A DNA stretch of 64,000 bases, taken from contig CM055076.1 in NCBI GenBank assembly GCA_029204045.2, positions 20,214,269 through 20,278,268 of the forward strand. Direction: 5' to 3'. The position numbers and the translations under genes were made by a program. The stretch comes from Tillandsia leiboldiana. Lineage: Eukaryota > Streptophyta > Magnoliopsida > Poales > Bromeliaceae. Below are positions 1 to 11,311 of this stretch, in pieces; position 1 is the stretch's first letter; each line of letters starts with the position of its first letter. The notes under the pieces are model-generated. The model was not told where the DNA came from and did no database searches. It worked only from the letters and a program-made list of their open reading frames with translations.

Positions 1-1097
1 CATGGATTGGTTATCTACAGAGTACCGCATTTGTCACCCTAGTGTGAGCAGAGGCAGACTGAGCGACGACCACCTACATCGAGCGGATGAGTCTGTACCG
101 CCCGGTTGGAGGGCGCTACGGCAGTGGACCAGGTTGTCGCGAGCATGATTTCTCTACAGCAGTCTGAGTTGGGTGTTTTTGGCTTTCCTGTCTGGACTGG
201 AGGTAGAGTTGTTACCCCGTGCACTAGAGGTACATGTTCATGTTGGTGTTGTGCATGTTGGGGGAGCCTAGTGGGTTGTGATCAATGCAGTTGAGACTTG
301 GGACTTCACATGCTGATATGACGATTCAAGGACAGCTCTAGGACTTGGATTGAGCACACAGGTTGGACTGGTTGGTGCGGTGCCGTGCAAGGCTGACTGT
401 GGAATGAGAGCAGTCACCCTTCCGCGAGTTGGACAGGAGGAGTTCATCCCCATGGTTGCCGAAGTTTTCTTCCTGCGACGTTGGCTTCAGCGGCTTTGGA
501 CAGACGCCACCTCGGGAGCATTGTTGTTTGTTTGTTGGTCTGTTTGTTTGTTTGTTTGGGACTAGAGGTTGTGTCCTTAGGGGTCTCGGTTTCATCGTAG
601 CATTCGTTTCGTAGCCACGGCAGGAACGACTTCAAACACTTCTCTCCATTTTCTCGCCCTTGTGCCGAAATTTTCGAACAGGACGAAAACTTCGAAAGAC
701 TGCTCCAGAAATGGAGACGGTGCCCGAACCTGTTCTTGTTTGATTGGGGCGAAGGCACTGGTCCTTTCGGAATTTTTAGACTTTTCGTTAATTTCAGCCG
801 TTTTCTAAATTGAGAGTTTTGGTTGACGGCCTTCCTGCTGGTGGGGCCTTTACCTTTCTTGTTGGTTGTGTTGGCGTAATTCGTGTAGTTTCGGACGAGT
901 AGAGTTGGTCGTTCTTCCTTGTCCCCTGTCTTTTGGAATTTTTGAGTTCTTTTCCAGCTTTTGGACTCGCTTCGCGGAGTGTGCGTAGCGACTGGGGAGA
1001 TGGAGACGGTGTTGATGGATACTTACCTTTGGCTTTGGAACTCCCCTTTTGAGCCGTGTTTGTTTCGAGGACGAAACTTTCTTTTAGTGGGGGAGGA
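1..1097 (+). mobile_element. E1: decayed 3' internal part of a Ty3/gypsy element
   Basis: This stretch lies directly upstream of an LTR and ends in a polypurine tract (GTGGGGGAGGA, 1087-1097), so it is the 3' end of an element whose 5' part is off the left edge. A very worn chromodomain tail is readable in plus frame at about 988-1029 (ATGEMETVLMDTYL), matching the clearer ATWELETVMLDTYP of the minus-strand element near 49.5 kb. The phrase GACGAAACTTTCTTTTAG before the tract is also shared with the other gypsy elements here. The rest holds no open frame I recognise. A (TTTG)n tract sits near 528-558. Confidence 0.7.
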
Positions 1098-4000
1098 TGT
1101 GAGGACCTGAATCCCCGCTTAAGGGTTATGGTTGGATTAGTGTCTTCGGGAGGTGTTTGTGCACGTGTCGGGCCCAAAAATTGAATTTCGGGTGAAATTG
1201 GAGCTTGTTTGCTTTTCTGGAAGCCCATTAGGGTGATCGAGGGTTTTGCGCGCTTATTGGAACCAACGATTTGACCCGGCATGAAAAACGGATCAAGTTT
1301 ACTTTTTCGGGAATTTTTGGGAAATTTTAGAAGTGGAATTTGGCCAATCGGACTTCGGATTTGGATTCAGCGCGCGAAAACGGTCAAGATGGACTATTTA
1401 CTTGAATTTTTCGGAGCCCGGATGCGAAAACACGTTTTTCGAGGCAAGGGTTACTGTTCCGGCGGCCGGAACGGCGCCGGCGGCGGCGGAGCGCGGCGGC
1501 GGGCGGCAACGCAGGCGCGCGGTCCACCGCGGGAGGCGTGCACCGGGCGCTGGCCACGTGGCGCGCTCCGGTTGGCCGGCGCAGCAGGCACGGTCCATGG
1601 GCCTTGGCGGGGTGCACGGTGGACCGTGGTCATGCCACGTGGCGTGATGGCATTGGCCGGTCTTGGTGCGCGCGGTCCATGCTGCGGGTCAGGTGCACGG
1701 TGGACCGGGGTGGACACGTGGTGGTTCTGGATTGGTGCGGTCTAGCGCGCTCGGTCCACGGAGCAGGTGTCGGTGCCTCGGGCCGCGTGCGCGCGCGGGC
1801 GCCATGCCGCGCTGACGCGCGCGGCACTGTGCGCTGTTGACTTTGGTGGACACGTGGCGAACTCTAGGTGGACTTCTACGGGTGTTTCCTGTTTCGGGGA
1901 CGTGGAAGGTATTTTGTGAATTGTTGGTTTGGTTTTCTTCTTGAATGCAATCCGAGGGAGTTTCACTTAGCCATTTTTGCCACTTCGAAGCCCCATCTCC
2001 CCGAGCTCCCTTCAGTGAAGATTTTCATCTTCGAGTGCTGGTTCTTGCTGCAGAGTTTCGGAATTTTTGAGTGCATGCATCCCGAGGTTTTGGATTTTAC
2101 GGCGCGGAGCGACGTTTCCTTCTCGGTGTTCCTCTTCGTCGCAAGTTCAGTGTAAAGGTTACCCTGGGCTACCCCGACACTGGTTTTTGGTGATTCTTGC
2201 GCCGACACACTCCTAACAGGTAGGGCTTCATCTTTCATTTTGATCGCGCATTCGTATTTTGACTCCTTGGCTCGGACCCCGAGGTAACAGTGGTCCCCCT
2301 TTTTCTGTGAGGAATTTTGAGACAGCAGCGGATTGGGGAGGCGATATCTTTGCGTACGAGCGTTGGATTGAGGCGTGCTTATACAAGTTTTTCATCTACA
2401 GATCACAAGGAACAAGCTCGTATTTTCCTTGGATTTTTCCAGAGTTTCTATTGGAGGTGAAAATCCCGTTTTTCCTGTATTCAGTGCTACAGTTTTGGTG
2501 CAGAAATCTTTCGAGTACACCGCCTTGCCGAATTTGTATCTTGACCTTCGGAACTCGGATTTGGGCGTGCAGGGTACCGTTTCAAAGATATCGACGCGAG
2601 GATCGCTGTGATATTTTTATTGGATTTTTCTGGGCATTTTCAGCAGGTGAAAAAGGGACATCTTTGGGACTGAAATTCTGTGTATGTTTTATGGGCAGTT
2701 TTGGAATTGATGTGTATTTGTGGACTTTGTGTTGTACCCAGGAGAGTTACGAGTGTTGCTGGATCTTTTGGAGTAGGAGATTTGGATTTCCTGGTATTTT
2801 CAGCTGTACGACCCTGGACAGTTGTGCACCTTCAGGTGGGTGGCTTTGCTTTCAAGATCTATGGACTGTGCTCTAATTCTATGGATATAGAATCATGCAT
2901 GATAGTGATTGGACTTTGGTAGCATGCTAGAGTGTAGGAATTGTTGTTCCTAGTTTTATCTGTCGATCTTGTGATCTCTTGCTTCCTTCTATCATGTTAA
3001 ATATTTGTTATGTTGGAACCTGACCTAGCACCCCCGTCATATGTTGCATGTGTAACCAGACCAGTAGAAAACCCTCACTTGGGCTAGGGCTATTTATGTT
3101 TAGACATCCACACTTTATGTTTCATTCCTGGACTTAGTGTTATCCTCGCCCGGGTAGTGGGCCGAGCGGTCGGGACTTCTTTAGTGTGGGATGCATTTGC
3201 ACTCGTGCTTGGGAGCAGAGTGGAGTCTGGTAGATGCAGTGGTTCGCTTGTCTGTACCGCGAACCGTTTGGGGTAAACGGTGGACCCGGGAGATCTGGTT
3301 TTCCCCTGTTTGGGTTGTCGCCACTGTGTTAGTGGCGGTAGTTTTCTAGTGATAGCCGGACCTAGAACCCAGAACCCTTTTCGACATACACATGATTTTT
3401 AGTCTACCAATGCTTTCTTCCAAGCATCGAAGGGCCGCTGGAGTCTGTTCTTGTTTGATTGGACAAAGGCATCAGCCCTTCGGGGCTTGGGTAAAACACT
3501 TATTTTTCTAACTGTTTTTCTAAAGAGAGCTAAAATCATTAAATATGGATTTCTTCTAGATCAAATGATTTTCAATAACAAATGTCACCTTTTTCTTGTA
3601 AATCTCCCCACTCGAAAGGATTCGAGTGATCTGGGTTCTAGGGGCCGTTCCTTTGTCGGGACGAAAGCCACGGGGGCCGAGCCTGGAACCTGTTCTTGTT
3701 TGATAGGGTTGTAGGTGTAGGTCTCCCGGGACTTTCGGGCCCTATTGGTGTTTTCTGCGTGTCGTGCCGAGGTTTTGCTTTCCCGAACTATAAGGGGATC
3801 GGGAACTTCGATAGGCGGAGCCTAGAGTCTGTTCTTGTTTGATAGGGTTCTTAGCACCGGTCTATCGGGTTTCCGAACCCTTATGGTGTCGGTCTTTCCT
3901 GTGAGTTAGTGTTCTGTTGTGGGAGCCGTCTGGTGGACGGTGGCCCCAGCTGTGTGGTTTTCCAGCCTGTGGTTGAGAGTTGGTGTTGTTGGTCGATCTT

Positions 4001-4878
4001 GTTGATCGTGGTTTGGACTATAGCCTGCATGAGCCATATTTGAGCTCGACAGAGATACGCGGATACTTTCCTCGGTGGGGTCGCTCCCCTCGAGAGCCAC
4101 TCCGGAGTTAGGCCTGTTACTTGCTATCGCGACTTGTCGACGCCGTCCCTCTGACTGGGCCAGTTAGTGGCAGTCACGGACACCCTACGGTAGACCCGTC
4201 CTGTTGAGGATGTGCGGCAGTAGGTGGGCGCAGGTTTGACTGGCCCCTTTGAGGCAGTCAGTTTAGATTTGGTGAGTTTACTGTGTGGGTTAGTAGATGC
4301 ATCATGTTCCATCTGTTTTTTTTTCTTGAGCATCTAGATAGAGGCATAGTAGCTGTAGAGTTACTTTTCCAGCCCTTTCATTTCAGTATTATATTGTTAC
4401 TTTATGCCTCTAGTAGACTTAGTGGGCAGGCCGTCGGGCTTGTTGGCGGCACCCACTGAGAACTACTTGGGACGTAGTTCTCACACCCGTCGTGGTGTAT
4501 TTTCCCACAGGGACTCCTGTTCCTGCTGCTCCTGTTGCTGCTTCTTCTGATCGAGGTAAGGGAGTCGCGAGATAGTTCCCTACCAGTCATCGTCCAGAGA
4601 GTAGATGTACCATTATTACTTTTGAGAGTTCATGTTGAGAGAACTTTGTAGTGAGGTATAGAGTTGTATTTATTTTATACTGCTCGAGAGACTGTTGTTT
4701 TTTGGTGAGGTCTTGGTTTGTATATTGTTTTATTTCTAGCAGTTTTCTTTCAGCTCTGATATCTGTATAGCATAGTTGATCTTTTGCAGGTTAGTCGCTT
4801 CGTCTATACGGGGCTTCCCGTATGGGCGGCGGATCTGTTGGCGAGCTCGGGTCGCAGTTTCGACGCCGGGGCGTGACA
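1098..4878 (+). repeat. E1 3' LTR (3.8 kb)
   Basis: The LTR begins TGTGAGGACC right after the polypurine tract and ends GGGGCGTGACA, giving TG...CA ends. It belongs to the family seen in minus orientation at 47938-49423 and 53896-57495: shared phrases include the end block with CTTCCCGTATGGGCGG and TCGCAGTTTCGACGCCGGGG, and the block near 3015-3090 that reappears reversed near 55380-55440. A GC-rich part at 1440-1850 carries repeated CACGGTGGACCG-like motifs. The element landed inside the E2 LTR; CAGGG (4879-4883) would be its right-hand target duplication, but the left copy is outside the window. Confidence 0.8.
3443..3849 (+). repeat. Dispersed short motif CTGTTCTTGTTTGAT within E1
   Basis: A 15-base core CTGTTCTTGTTTGAT followed by TGG or AGGG occurs at 3445, 3690 and 3829 in the LTR, and once more at 730 in the internal part. 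Each copy is followed by a short CG-rich phrase containing TTTCGG, CTTCGG or TTTCCG. Spacing is irregular (about 245 and 139 bp), so this is not a simple minisatellite. Confidence 0.6.
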
Positions 4879-5100
4879 CAGGGGGTGTGAGATACACTGT
4901 ACATGTATCCCAGTGGGCACGACGAGCCGAGAAATAGCTAATCGTACCTACTGGGTACTAAAATCTGCGGATAGTAAAGATCGATAGGTACAGCTGAAAT
5001 AACAGATAATATCTACCGGAAAGTAATAAATCCACAGATAAATGGAACTAGGCAGATAATCATTAATGAGTCCACTGATAATCAAGTATACTAAACAGTA

Positions 5101-5316
5101 GTAGGTACTGCATAAACATGCTAGAACATGGAAGTATAAAGGCTATGCATCAATCACAAGAATATCAAGTTAGTAGGTACTGCATAAACATGCTAGAACA
5201 TGGAAGTATAAAGGCTATGCATCAATCACAAGAATATCAAGTTAGTAGGTACTGCATAAACATGCTAGAACATGGAAGTATAAAAGCTATGCATCAATCA
5301 CAAGAATATCAAGTAC
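5101..5316. repeat. 72-bp tandem triplication inside the E2 LTR
   Basis: Three head-to-tail copies of a 72-bp unit start at 5101, 5173 and 5245, each beginning GTAGGTACTGCATAAACATG. Copies differ by about one base (an A for G in copy 3) plus a variable junction. The E3 LTRs carry one copy (near 23960 and 29530), so this is a copy-specific amplification. It creates a spurious repetitive open frame. Confidence 0.9.
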
Positions 5317-7951
5317 CCAATCATAAGCCACCATATTGGTCCCACAAGACCTCAGGCAAAACTGCCCACCTGGCACCACCTGGTTGACATTCCCCCCTGG
5401 GGGTCACGGGTTGCCACTGCTAACCACTTTACCGGTAAAGCACACCACTGCGGGTAGCAAATCCGCTAGTGTACGTGAAGTACAACGGTGCGGGCGATCA
5501 TAATGCAAATGCTCAAGCTCTCGGTCCACTGACCGGGTAATCGGCAACATGCCGAGATCCCAACAGGGAATCAATCATCTGTATATATATCGATCAGGAT
5601 CTATCATGCATATCTGAATATAAGGGCAAATATCTCTGGGTATAAATGCAGAATATAACCAATGGCAGGAATCCACAAGCATGATCAGACCATGAAAATC
5701 TACTGTACTCTGATATGAAACTGACAAGCATGTATACAGGATATGTCCAAGGAGATCAATGTCAATCATGTGGAGTATATGGCATATAGGCAAAATCATC
5801 AGGACTATATCAAGAGCAGGCAGAATCATCAGTACTAAATCAAGAATGGCAAAATCATCATAGGTGACCGGAAATATCAGGCATAATCAGAATCATGACA
5901 TCTATGTACTCAGATGTAAAAGCTGACAAACAGGTGTACATAACTGTCTAAAGAGATCAATGTCTGTCAAGATAGGTCATATAACATATAGATAAAATCA
6001 GCAGGGCTAATCAAGAACAGGTGTCCGACTGGACTAAAGCAACCAGAGGGCCGGAAAGATAAAGCCCGGACCGAAGATAACCCACCTGGATGTAGGCCGA
6101 TCCTCGAACTCCCGCACAGCTACTGGGAGGCTGGTGCTGAACAACTGGGCCCTGAACAAGGAGCTAGAATCAGTAATAGACTCACACAAACCCATCCCGA
6201 CGACACAACAGTAACGGAGAGCTTAAACGGTCGATAGAGTCGATTTGCGGGACGAAATCCAATCCCCGATCAACGAGAGTCCACGGGACTCCAACAAAAT
6301 GCCCAGTAAGTGTATAAATACTGTCTAAAGGTAATCATTGTGTCTAATATCCATTTGATCCATAATCTATCTTTAATTTGCATAATTATACTCTATTTTA
6401 GCTTGTTTCGATCCGTTCCTGAAATCCGGGAATCCAAAATTGACGCCGTAGGTTTCAGCGGGTTCGTTATGACGAGACGGAGCCCGTGCTCACAAGATTG
6501 GGCTGGCACGAGGCCCGAGGGCAAAGTTGGCCCATAAGCATTTAGGGTTCCAATTTGTGACATTGCTAACACTTAACATATACTTGATCAATTTAAGAGT
6601 TAACTAAAGCATGGTGTTAAGCATGGACTAGGGGCAGTGGGGCTCACCTGAGGCTCGCCGGAACTTGGCCGGAGGAGTTGGCCGGGGCAAGGTGGTGCAC
6701 CAACACAAACCACCCAAGGCTCGGTTTGGGTTAACCTTGAGCAACACAGGTTCAGACCTGTTACCAAGCTGAGCATAAGATAAGGGCAAGTCTCAGAAGC
6801 AGGTTGGTGCAAGTTGGGTCGAACTCCGGTGGCCGGAGGCGGCGACGGCCGGAGGAAAGCCCGGAATGGGTGGCTCGGGTGCAACCAGTGAAACCAAACT
6901 ACAGGGGTGCCCCAGACCCAAATAAAAATGGTAGGGGTCATATAATTAATATCTAGAGTTTACCTGTAGGGTTGGTCGGAGCCCGAGTCGCCGGGGATCG
7001 CCGGAGATGAAACCCGAAGGCAACAAGGGTGCAGCTGCAGAGATTATAAACCCGACGTCAAACTCCACATGCAACACGATGAGGAGGCTCTTATGGACCA
7101 ACCAAACTCACCAGGGTGGTTTTCCGGTGCCGGGGATCGTCGGCAAGGCGCGGCGGCGGAGCTCGGTGGAGCTCCAATGGCCGTCAATGGCGGATTCCGG
7201 CCGAGCACCTCCGAGCCGGTGCAACTTGGACCAAAAATCCCCTGTTGGTGGCAGGAAGCTTCTGGTGGAGATGGCCGGCGGTGGGAGGCAGCGGCGGCGC
7301 CGGACGGCCGAGATCGGCCGAGGTTGAAGAAAGCCGATTTCTAGGGCTGGCTTTCGCGGTCCCGATCTTGATCCGATCGTCCTCCAACTTTAGGGGAAGC
7401 TTGCAGTCGCCCAGAGGAGCAAGATCAACGGTTCTGATCTTGTGCACAACGACCGGATGTCGCCCGTGCTCAAGCCCGAACCAAACAAGGATTTTCTGGC
7501 GATGGGTTGCTCCCGCCGGCAACCGGATGGACGGCGACGGCTGGGACAACATGGGGATGATCCCCCCAGTGTCAGGAATATGATGCTAGGGTTGATGGAC
7601 CAACTTAAAGCAATTATTTCCAAGAATTTACCTCGCCGGAAAGTTGGAAGATGAAGGTCGCTCCCGCGGCGGTGCACGGCGGCGGCAGACCACGGGTTCA
7701 CCTCAGCTCGTTTGGGGCTCTACGGGGACTCCACAGGACCAAGTCTGGATCGCCTAGGACCTTCTCGATCACCCTCCTCTCCAAGCACCCGAGTTCTAGG
7801 TCCTTTCTTCTCCGGCAAGGAGAGGCGGCGGCCGGCGCGGGGAGGTTCCGGGGAACGCGGCAGAGAAGAGGAGGTTGTTGAGGGTTGCGGCTAGGGCTGA
7901 GGGCTACAGGGTTTTAGGGTTTTTTTTGGAACCCTAGCTCGGAGTAGGTGT

Positions 7952-7960
7952 GTATATATA
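7952..7960 (-). promoter_or_regulatory. Probable LTR promoter TATA box (E2)
   Basis: GTATATATA on the plus strand reads TATATATAC on the element's sense strand. It lies at the same LTR position as the TATATATAA of the E3 LTRs, just before a GC-rich transcribed-looking part. Inferred from position only. Confidence 0.4.
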
Positions 7961-8783
7961 GGTTTTTGCACAGTTGCATTTTGAGCCCTCAAACTTTGGT
8001 ATTTAGTGCTTAGTCCCTCACAGCATCTTTCATTTGCATTAAGGTCCTCCTCCAGGCAGTGGCACGCAATTCGAGGCAAGAAGTATAGGGTCTCTTGTGC
8101 AAAAAGCCATATTTTCACCAAATTTCATGCTTTTCGAGGCGTTCTGGTCGTCGAAACGAAAAATGGACTTCGCCATGACGTCCGGCTCGACGAGACCTAT
8201 CAGGTAGCGATTTCTGATTTTCGAGAAACTACCCGGATACAATCTCGGTCCATAAAATACTGTTCCGGAATACAGTTATCGCGCTTTTCGAGACTCTCGG
8301 GTCGTCGAACGGAAATTCCGTCAGTGCCATTACGTCCAGAACGATGAAACTGTTCAAATCGACTACCTGAAGTGCTATGATCGGTTACCAGACGGCGATT
8401 TGGCGAACGTTAGCACTTAGGGGTATTTGAAATTAGGGTTTACCGTTCATGTACCCTCAACTTAAGTCGTGGGTCCCGCCCGTTTCTTCGTTGATTTCTG
8501 GAAGATCCGACCGTCGGATCTAAACTTGCTTAATATGGTTTTCACTCGATTCGGCGAGACGGTCGCACTGGTGATCTCGGATTTTCGAGATTAGGCTCAG
8601 ATTGAAAGGCGATATTTCTGCCTCATATACTGTGCAATTTACACTGCAGAAAAGGGGGGTCACTTATGATTCAAAATTTCAACTTGATTTTTATTCCTTC
8701 TCTTTCATTTATTTACAATAAAAATTCAAATTCTTACATCTCTACCACCTAAAAAGAAGTTTCGTTCCCGAAACTTAGTACAA

Positions 8784-9775
8784 CTAGGAATCAACTAAAT
8801 AGGGATAACGCTCCATCATGGCTGACTCGCGTTCCCACGTGGCTTCACTCTCCTCGTGGTTCTCCCATTGTACCTTGACGTAGGGGATCGATCTACTCCT
8901 CAGCTTCTTGTACATTCCTCCAGAACTGAGACACAAAGCGGGTGTCCCTATCCGAAACGATCGATGCCGGAGTGCCATGTAGCCTCACAATCTCATCAAT
9001 ATAGAGTTGGGCGAGTCTATCACGGGTTCAAGTCATGTGTATTGGTAGAAAGTGGGCCGACTTGGTGGGTCGATCCACAATGACCCATATAGCATCGTGG
9101 CCTCGCTGGGATCGAGGCAGACCGGTAACGAAGTCCATCGTGATCTGCTCCCACTTCCAAACTGGTACAGGAAGCGGTTGCAGTTTTTCCCGCCGGTCTC
9201 TGGTGTTCCGCCTTCACCTGCTGGCAAACTAGGCACTGCGCTACATAGTTCGCCACGTCAGCCTTCATCCCAGGCCACCAGTAATGTTGTTTCAGATCCT
9301 GGTACATTTTAGTCCCACCAGGATGTACCGAATATAAGGACCGAAGCGCCTCAGTAAGGGTGTCCTTCTTTAATTCACCGTCATCTGGGACACACCAACG
9401 GCCCCTGAATCGGATAGAGCCATCGGCGTGCAACTAGTAATCGTCAGTCTGCCCCAATGATATCAGCTCTCGAACCTTCTGGAAGGAGGGGTCGGACTGC
9501 TGTCCCTCCTTTATGCGATCAAGCAGGACAGGCTGCACTACCATCGCTAAGAGTCGGGCGGTAGACCTCGAAGGAACGATCTCCAAGTCTAGACGTTGGA
9601 ACTCAGAAATCAAGCGGTCCTGATCAGTGATCATTAGCAGCTCTGGGGACACGTGCTTTCGGCTCAAAGCATCCGCTACTACAATGGCCCGACCTGGGTG
9701 GTACTGGATAGTGAGATCATAGTCCTTTAGCAGTTCGAGCCATCCACAAAGACTTAACAGACTTGATTTTGACAT
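8784..9775 (-). pseudogene. E2 pol relic: RNase H, integrase and chromodomain-type tail
   Basis: Reading leftwards, 9775-9434 gives the end of RNase H (WLELLKDYDLTIQYHPG, then VVADALSRK). After an in-frame TAG near 9432, the integrase zinc-binding module follows with its HHCC pattern (HPGG...QHYWWPGM...CLVCQQVK). The integrase core continues in shifted frames, with [20 protein letters not shown] and VSDRDTRF near 8940-9010. A deletion then joins this to the C-terminal tail IPYVKVQWENHEESEATWER near 8830-8880. This order and tail are typical of Ty3/gypsy chromoviruses of the Tekay/Del type. Gag, protease and reverse transcriptase are absent, and the reading frame is broken by stops, shifts and a deletion, so it is inactive. 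The sense-strand polypurine tract lies at 8739-8752, next to the LTR. Confidence 0.85.
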
Positions 9776-10455
9776 GTTGCCAAATTTTTAGGTTTAACTG
9801 CTTTATATTTCAAGTTCCATTGACTCGGGTTCTCGTAGAGATGCTACACGCCCAGCCAAGGCTACACCGCACAAGCACGCTTAACCTCGGAGTTCGGATA
9901 AGATCCGATGCTTAAGGGTTGATGTGATCGCATCCGATGTGGCAACCAGCTCTCGTACTCTTTTCTGGTTTCACATAACTTACAGTTTGTGCAAGCAGAA
10001 CTCAATTGTCTCACCCGTTTAGGCTGACTATCGAGGCCGAACACTGACAAAGGTCACTAGATTCATTTTCTTAAGTGTAATCATATAAGGTAGAGAATCT
10101 CTTCTTACACTTTATAATCGTTTGTGGCATAATTTTCACCACCAGTTGCTAGAACTAAACCTCAGACTACTAAGGACGCACAACTGTCGGTTAAATATCA
10201 CGCGATCAGTCTCTTAGCATCATAAAACATGGCAACCCAAGGTCACCATTCATAAAGCTTAAAATATCCGATCTGGACATGTTGTCCAACTTTTTGGGCT
10301 TAAACCATATATTTCTATTATCAACTCAGTTACAAAATCTGGCGACATCAACGTGGCTAGTGACCACAAGTTAGGACAAATGTCCACAATAATAACAAAG
10401 ATTATCCACTATGTACGCGATCTGTCTGAGACCTACCCAAGGTCACCATTCAAAA
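9765..10455 (-). mobile_element. Cassandra-like TRIM or 5S-derived repeat, two unequal units
   Basis: Two directly repeated units lie next to each other. Both open with GACATGTTG(C/T)C(C)AA followed by TTTTT(A/G)GG (9772 and 10276), and both close with CCCAAGGTCACCATTCA (10236 and 10438), preceded by CGCGATC. The first unit contains the 5S-like sequence and the second lacks it. Cassandra TRIMs are known to carry 5S rRNA sequence in their LTRs, which makes that the leading reading. I cannot see clear PBS or PPT signals, so a 5S-derived SINE or plain repeat remains possible. The unit truncates the E2 RNase H relic at about 9752. Confidence 0.45.
9822..9935 (-). repeat. 5S rRNA-derived sequence (not a functional 5S gene)
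   Basis: On the minus strand it starts GGATGCGATCA, continues with GCATCGGATC and GAACTCCGAGGTTAAGCGTG, and ends about 114 bases later, close to the 120 of plant 5S rRNA. The internal box A region GTTAAGCGTGCTTG (9872-9885) is intact, while the 3' half (box C region) is strongly diverged. A single isolated diverged copy inside a repeat argues against a working 5S gene. Confidence 0.75.
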
Positions 10456-10815
10456 TAAAAATTTGAAATTTGAGTTTTAAATCAGTATTAGGTTTTAAGA
10501 AGTAGCTAGGTTTTAGTTTTTTCTGATTTTGGATTCCAAAAATAAAAAAAAAGTGATTCTAAAATTTAAAATAAGATGCTCAAAAGTGGGCATATTTATG
10601 AGCCAAACATCCTATTAAGCCAACAATCACTTTTAAACCCAAAAATTATTTTTCAATAGCTACACTAAACATTCACTATTTAAAAGTAAAGTGAGTATAT
10701 TTATGAGACTCACTTTATTTAATAGAGTTTTGAATTATTAAATGTTATCATCCCATTAATGATCAGAGTTGATTCAAAAATTTTTTGGATTAAATATTTC
10801 AAAAATAAATTTTTG

Positions 10816-10911
<96 letters not shown>

Positions 10912-11311
10912 TAGTTTCTAAAGAAAATAAAATTTTCTTAATTTTTTTTAAAATTTTATCTGAAAATAGTATTTTCATCTTTCAAATTATTTATTAGAAA
11001 TATAAAAACCGTATTTTCTCTTTTTTTTTGTATTTCGAAAAGTAGTTTTTCACCTTTCTTTTCCTGGGGAATCAAATAAAGCAGCCATACTCTATTGCTT
11101 TGCCATGCAAAAGTCTCCAAGATTCTAATCTCAGCTTCCTCCATATTAGATGACAGCATTCAAGAACTCATATATGCATTCCTCCTAAATTTTTCTTCTT
11201 TGCAAGCTGAACATCTCTTTCCTCTTTCTTCAATTTCTGTACTCCTGCAGGACTTTGATCGATTGCCTGAGTAGCGGTGAAGCAGCTGCACTTAGAGCTA
11301 TTGGGAGGATT
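10456..11311. other. AT-rich spacer and NLR1 leader
   Basis: No gene is visible. The spacer is AT-rich and includes the (TA)n block. From about 11200 it becomes the NLR1 leader: CTCCTGCAGGACTTTGATC at 11242-11260 and GTGAAGCAGCTGCA at 11277-11290 recur in similar form upstream of NLR2 (39225-39296) and of the third NLR relic (62449-62518). The conservation suggests shared 5' UTR and core promoter sequence. Confidence 0.6.
10820..10908. repeat. (TA)n microsatellite
   Basis: About 44 uninterrupted TA units, roughly 400 bp upstream of the NLR1 start. Confidence 0.98.

Larger units (their letters stand above)
4879..8738 (-). repeat. E2 3' LTR (family A), truncated by E1
   Basis: Read on the minus strand, this LTR starts TGTAAGAATTTG at 8738 and runs leftwards until E1 cuts it at 4879. 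Compared with the complete family-A LTR at 35132-39213, about the last 400 bases are missing and presumably lie left of E1, outside the window. Shared landmarks are the GCACGACGAGCCGAG block (about 4918), the palindrome TTTACCGGTAAA (5428-5439), the double-hairpin block (about 5519-5570) and the GC-rich part around 7100-7870. Confidence 0.85.

Noticed and set aside
1281..1840. Candidate GC-rich genes (154 and 100 residues)
   Set aside because: They overlap one another and antisense frames within the GC-rich part of the E1 LTR, without recognisable domains.
5101..5316. CRISPR-like regular repeat array
   Set aside because: Units are directly adjacent with no unique spacers, and the context is a plant LTR.
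5118..5387. Open frame with three identical 24-residue repeats
   Set aside because: It arises from the 72-bp tandem triplication in an LTR; 72 is a multiple of three, so the repeat stays open by chance.
11255..11311. Upstream start for NLR1 extending the protein by 19 residues
   Set aside because: The codon at 11255 is TTG, and the matching ATG of NLR2 and the third relic corresponds to 11312.
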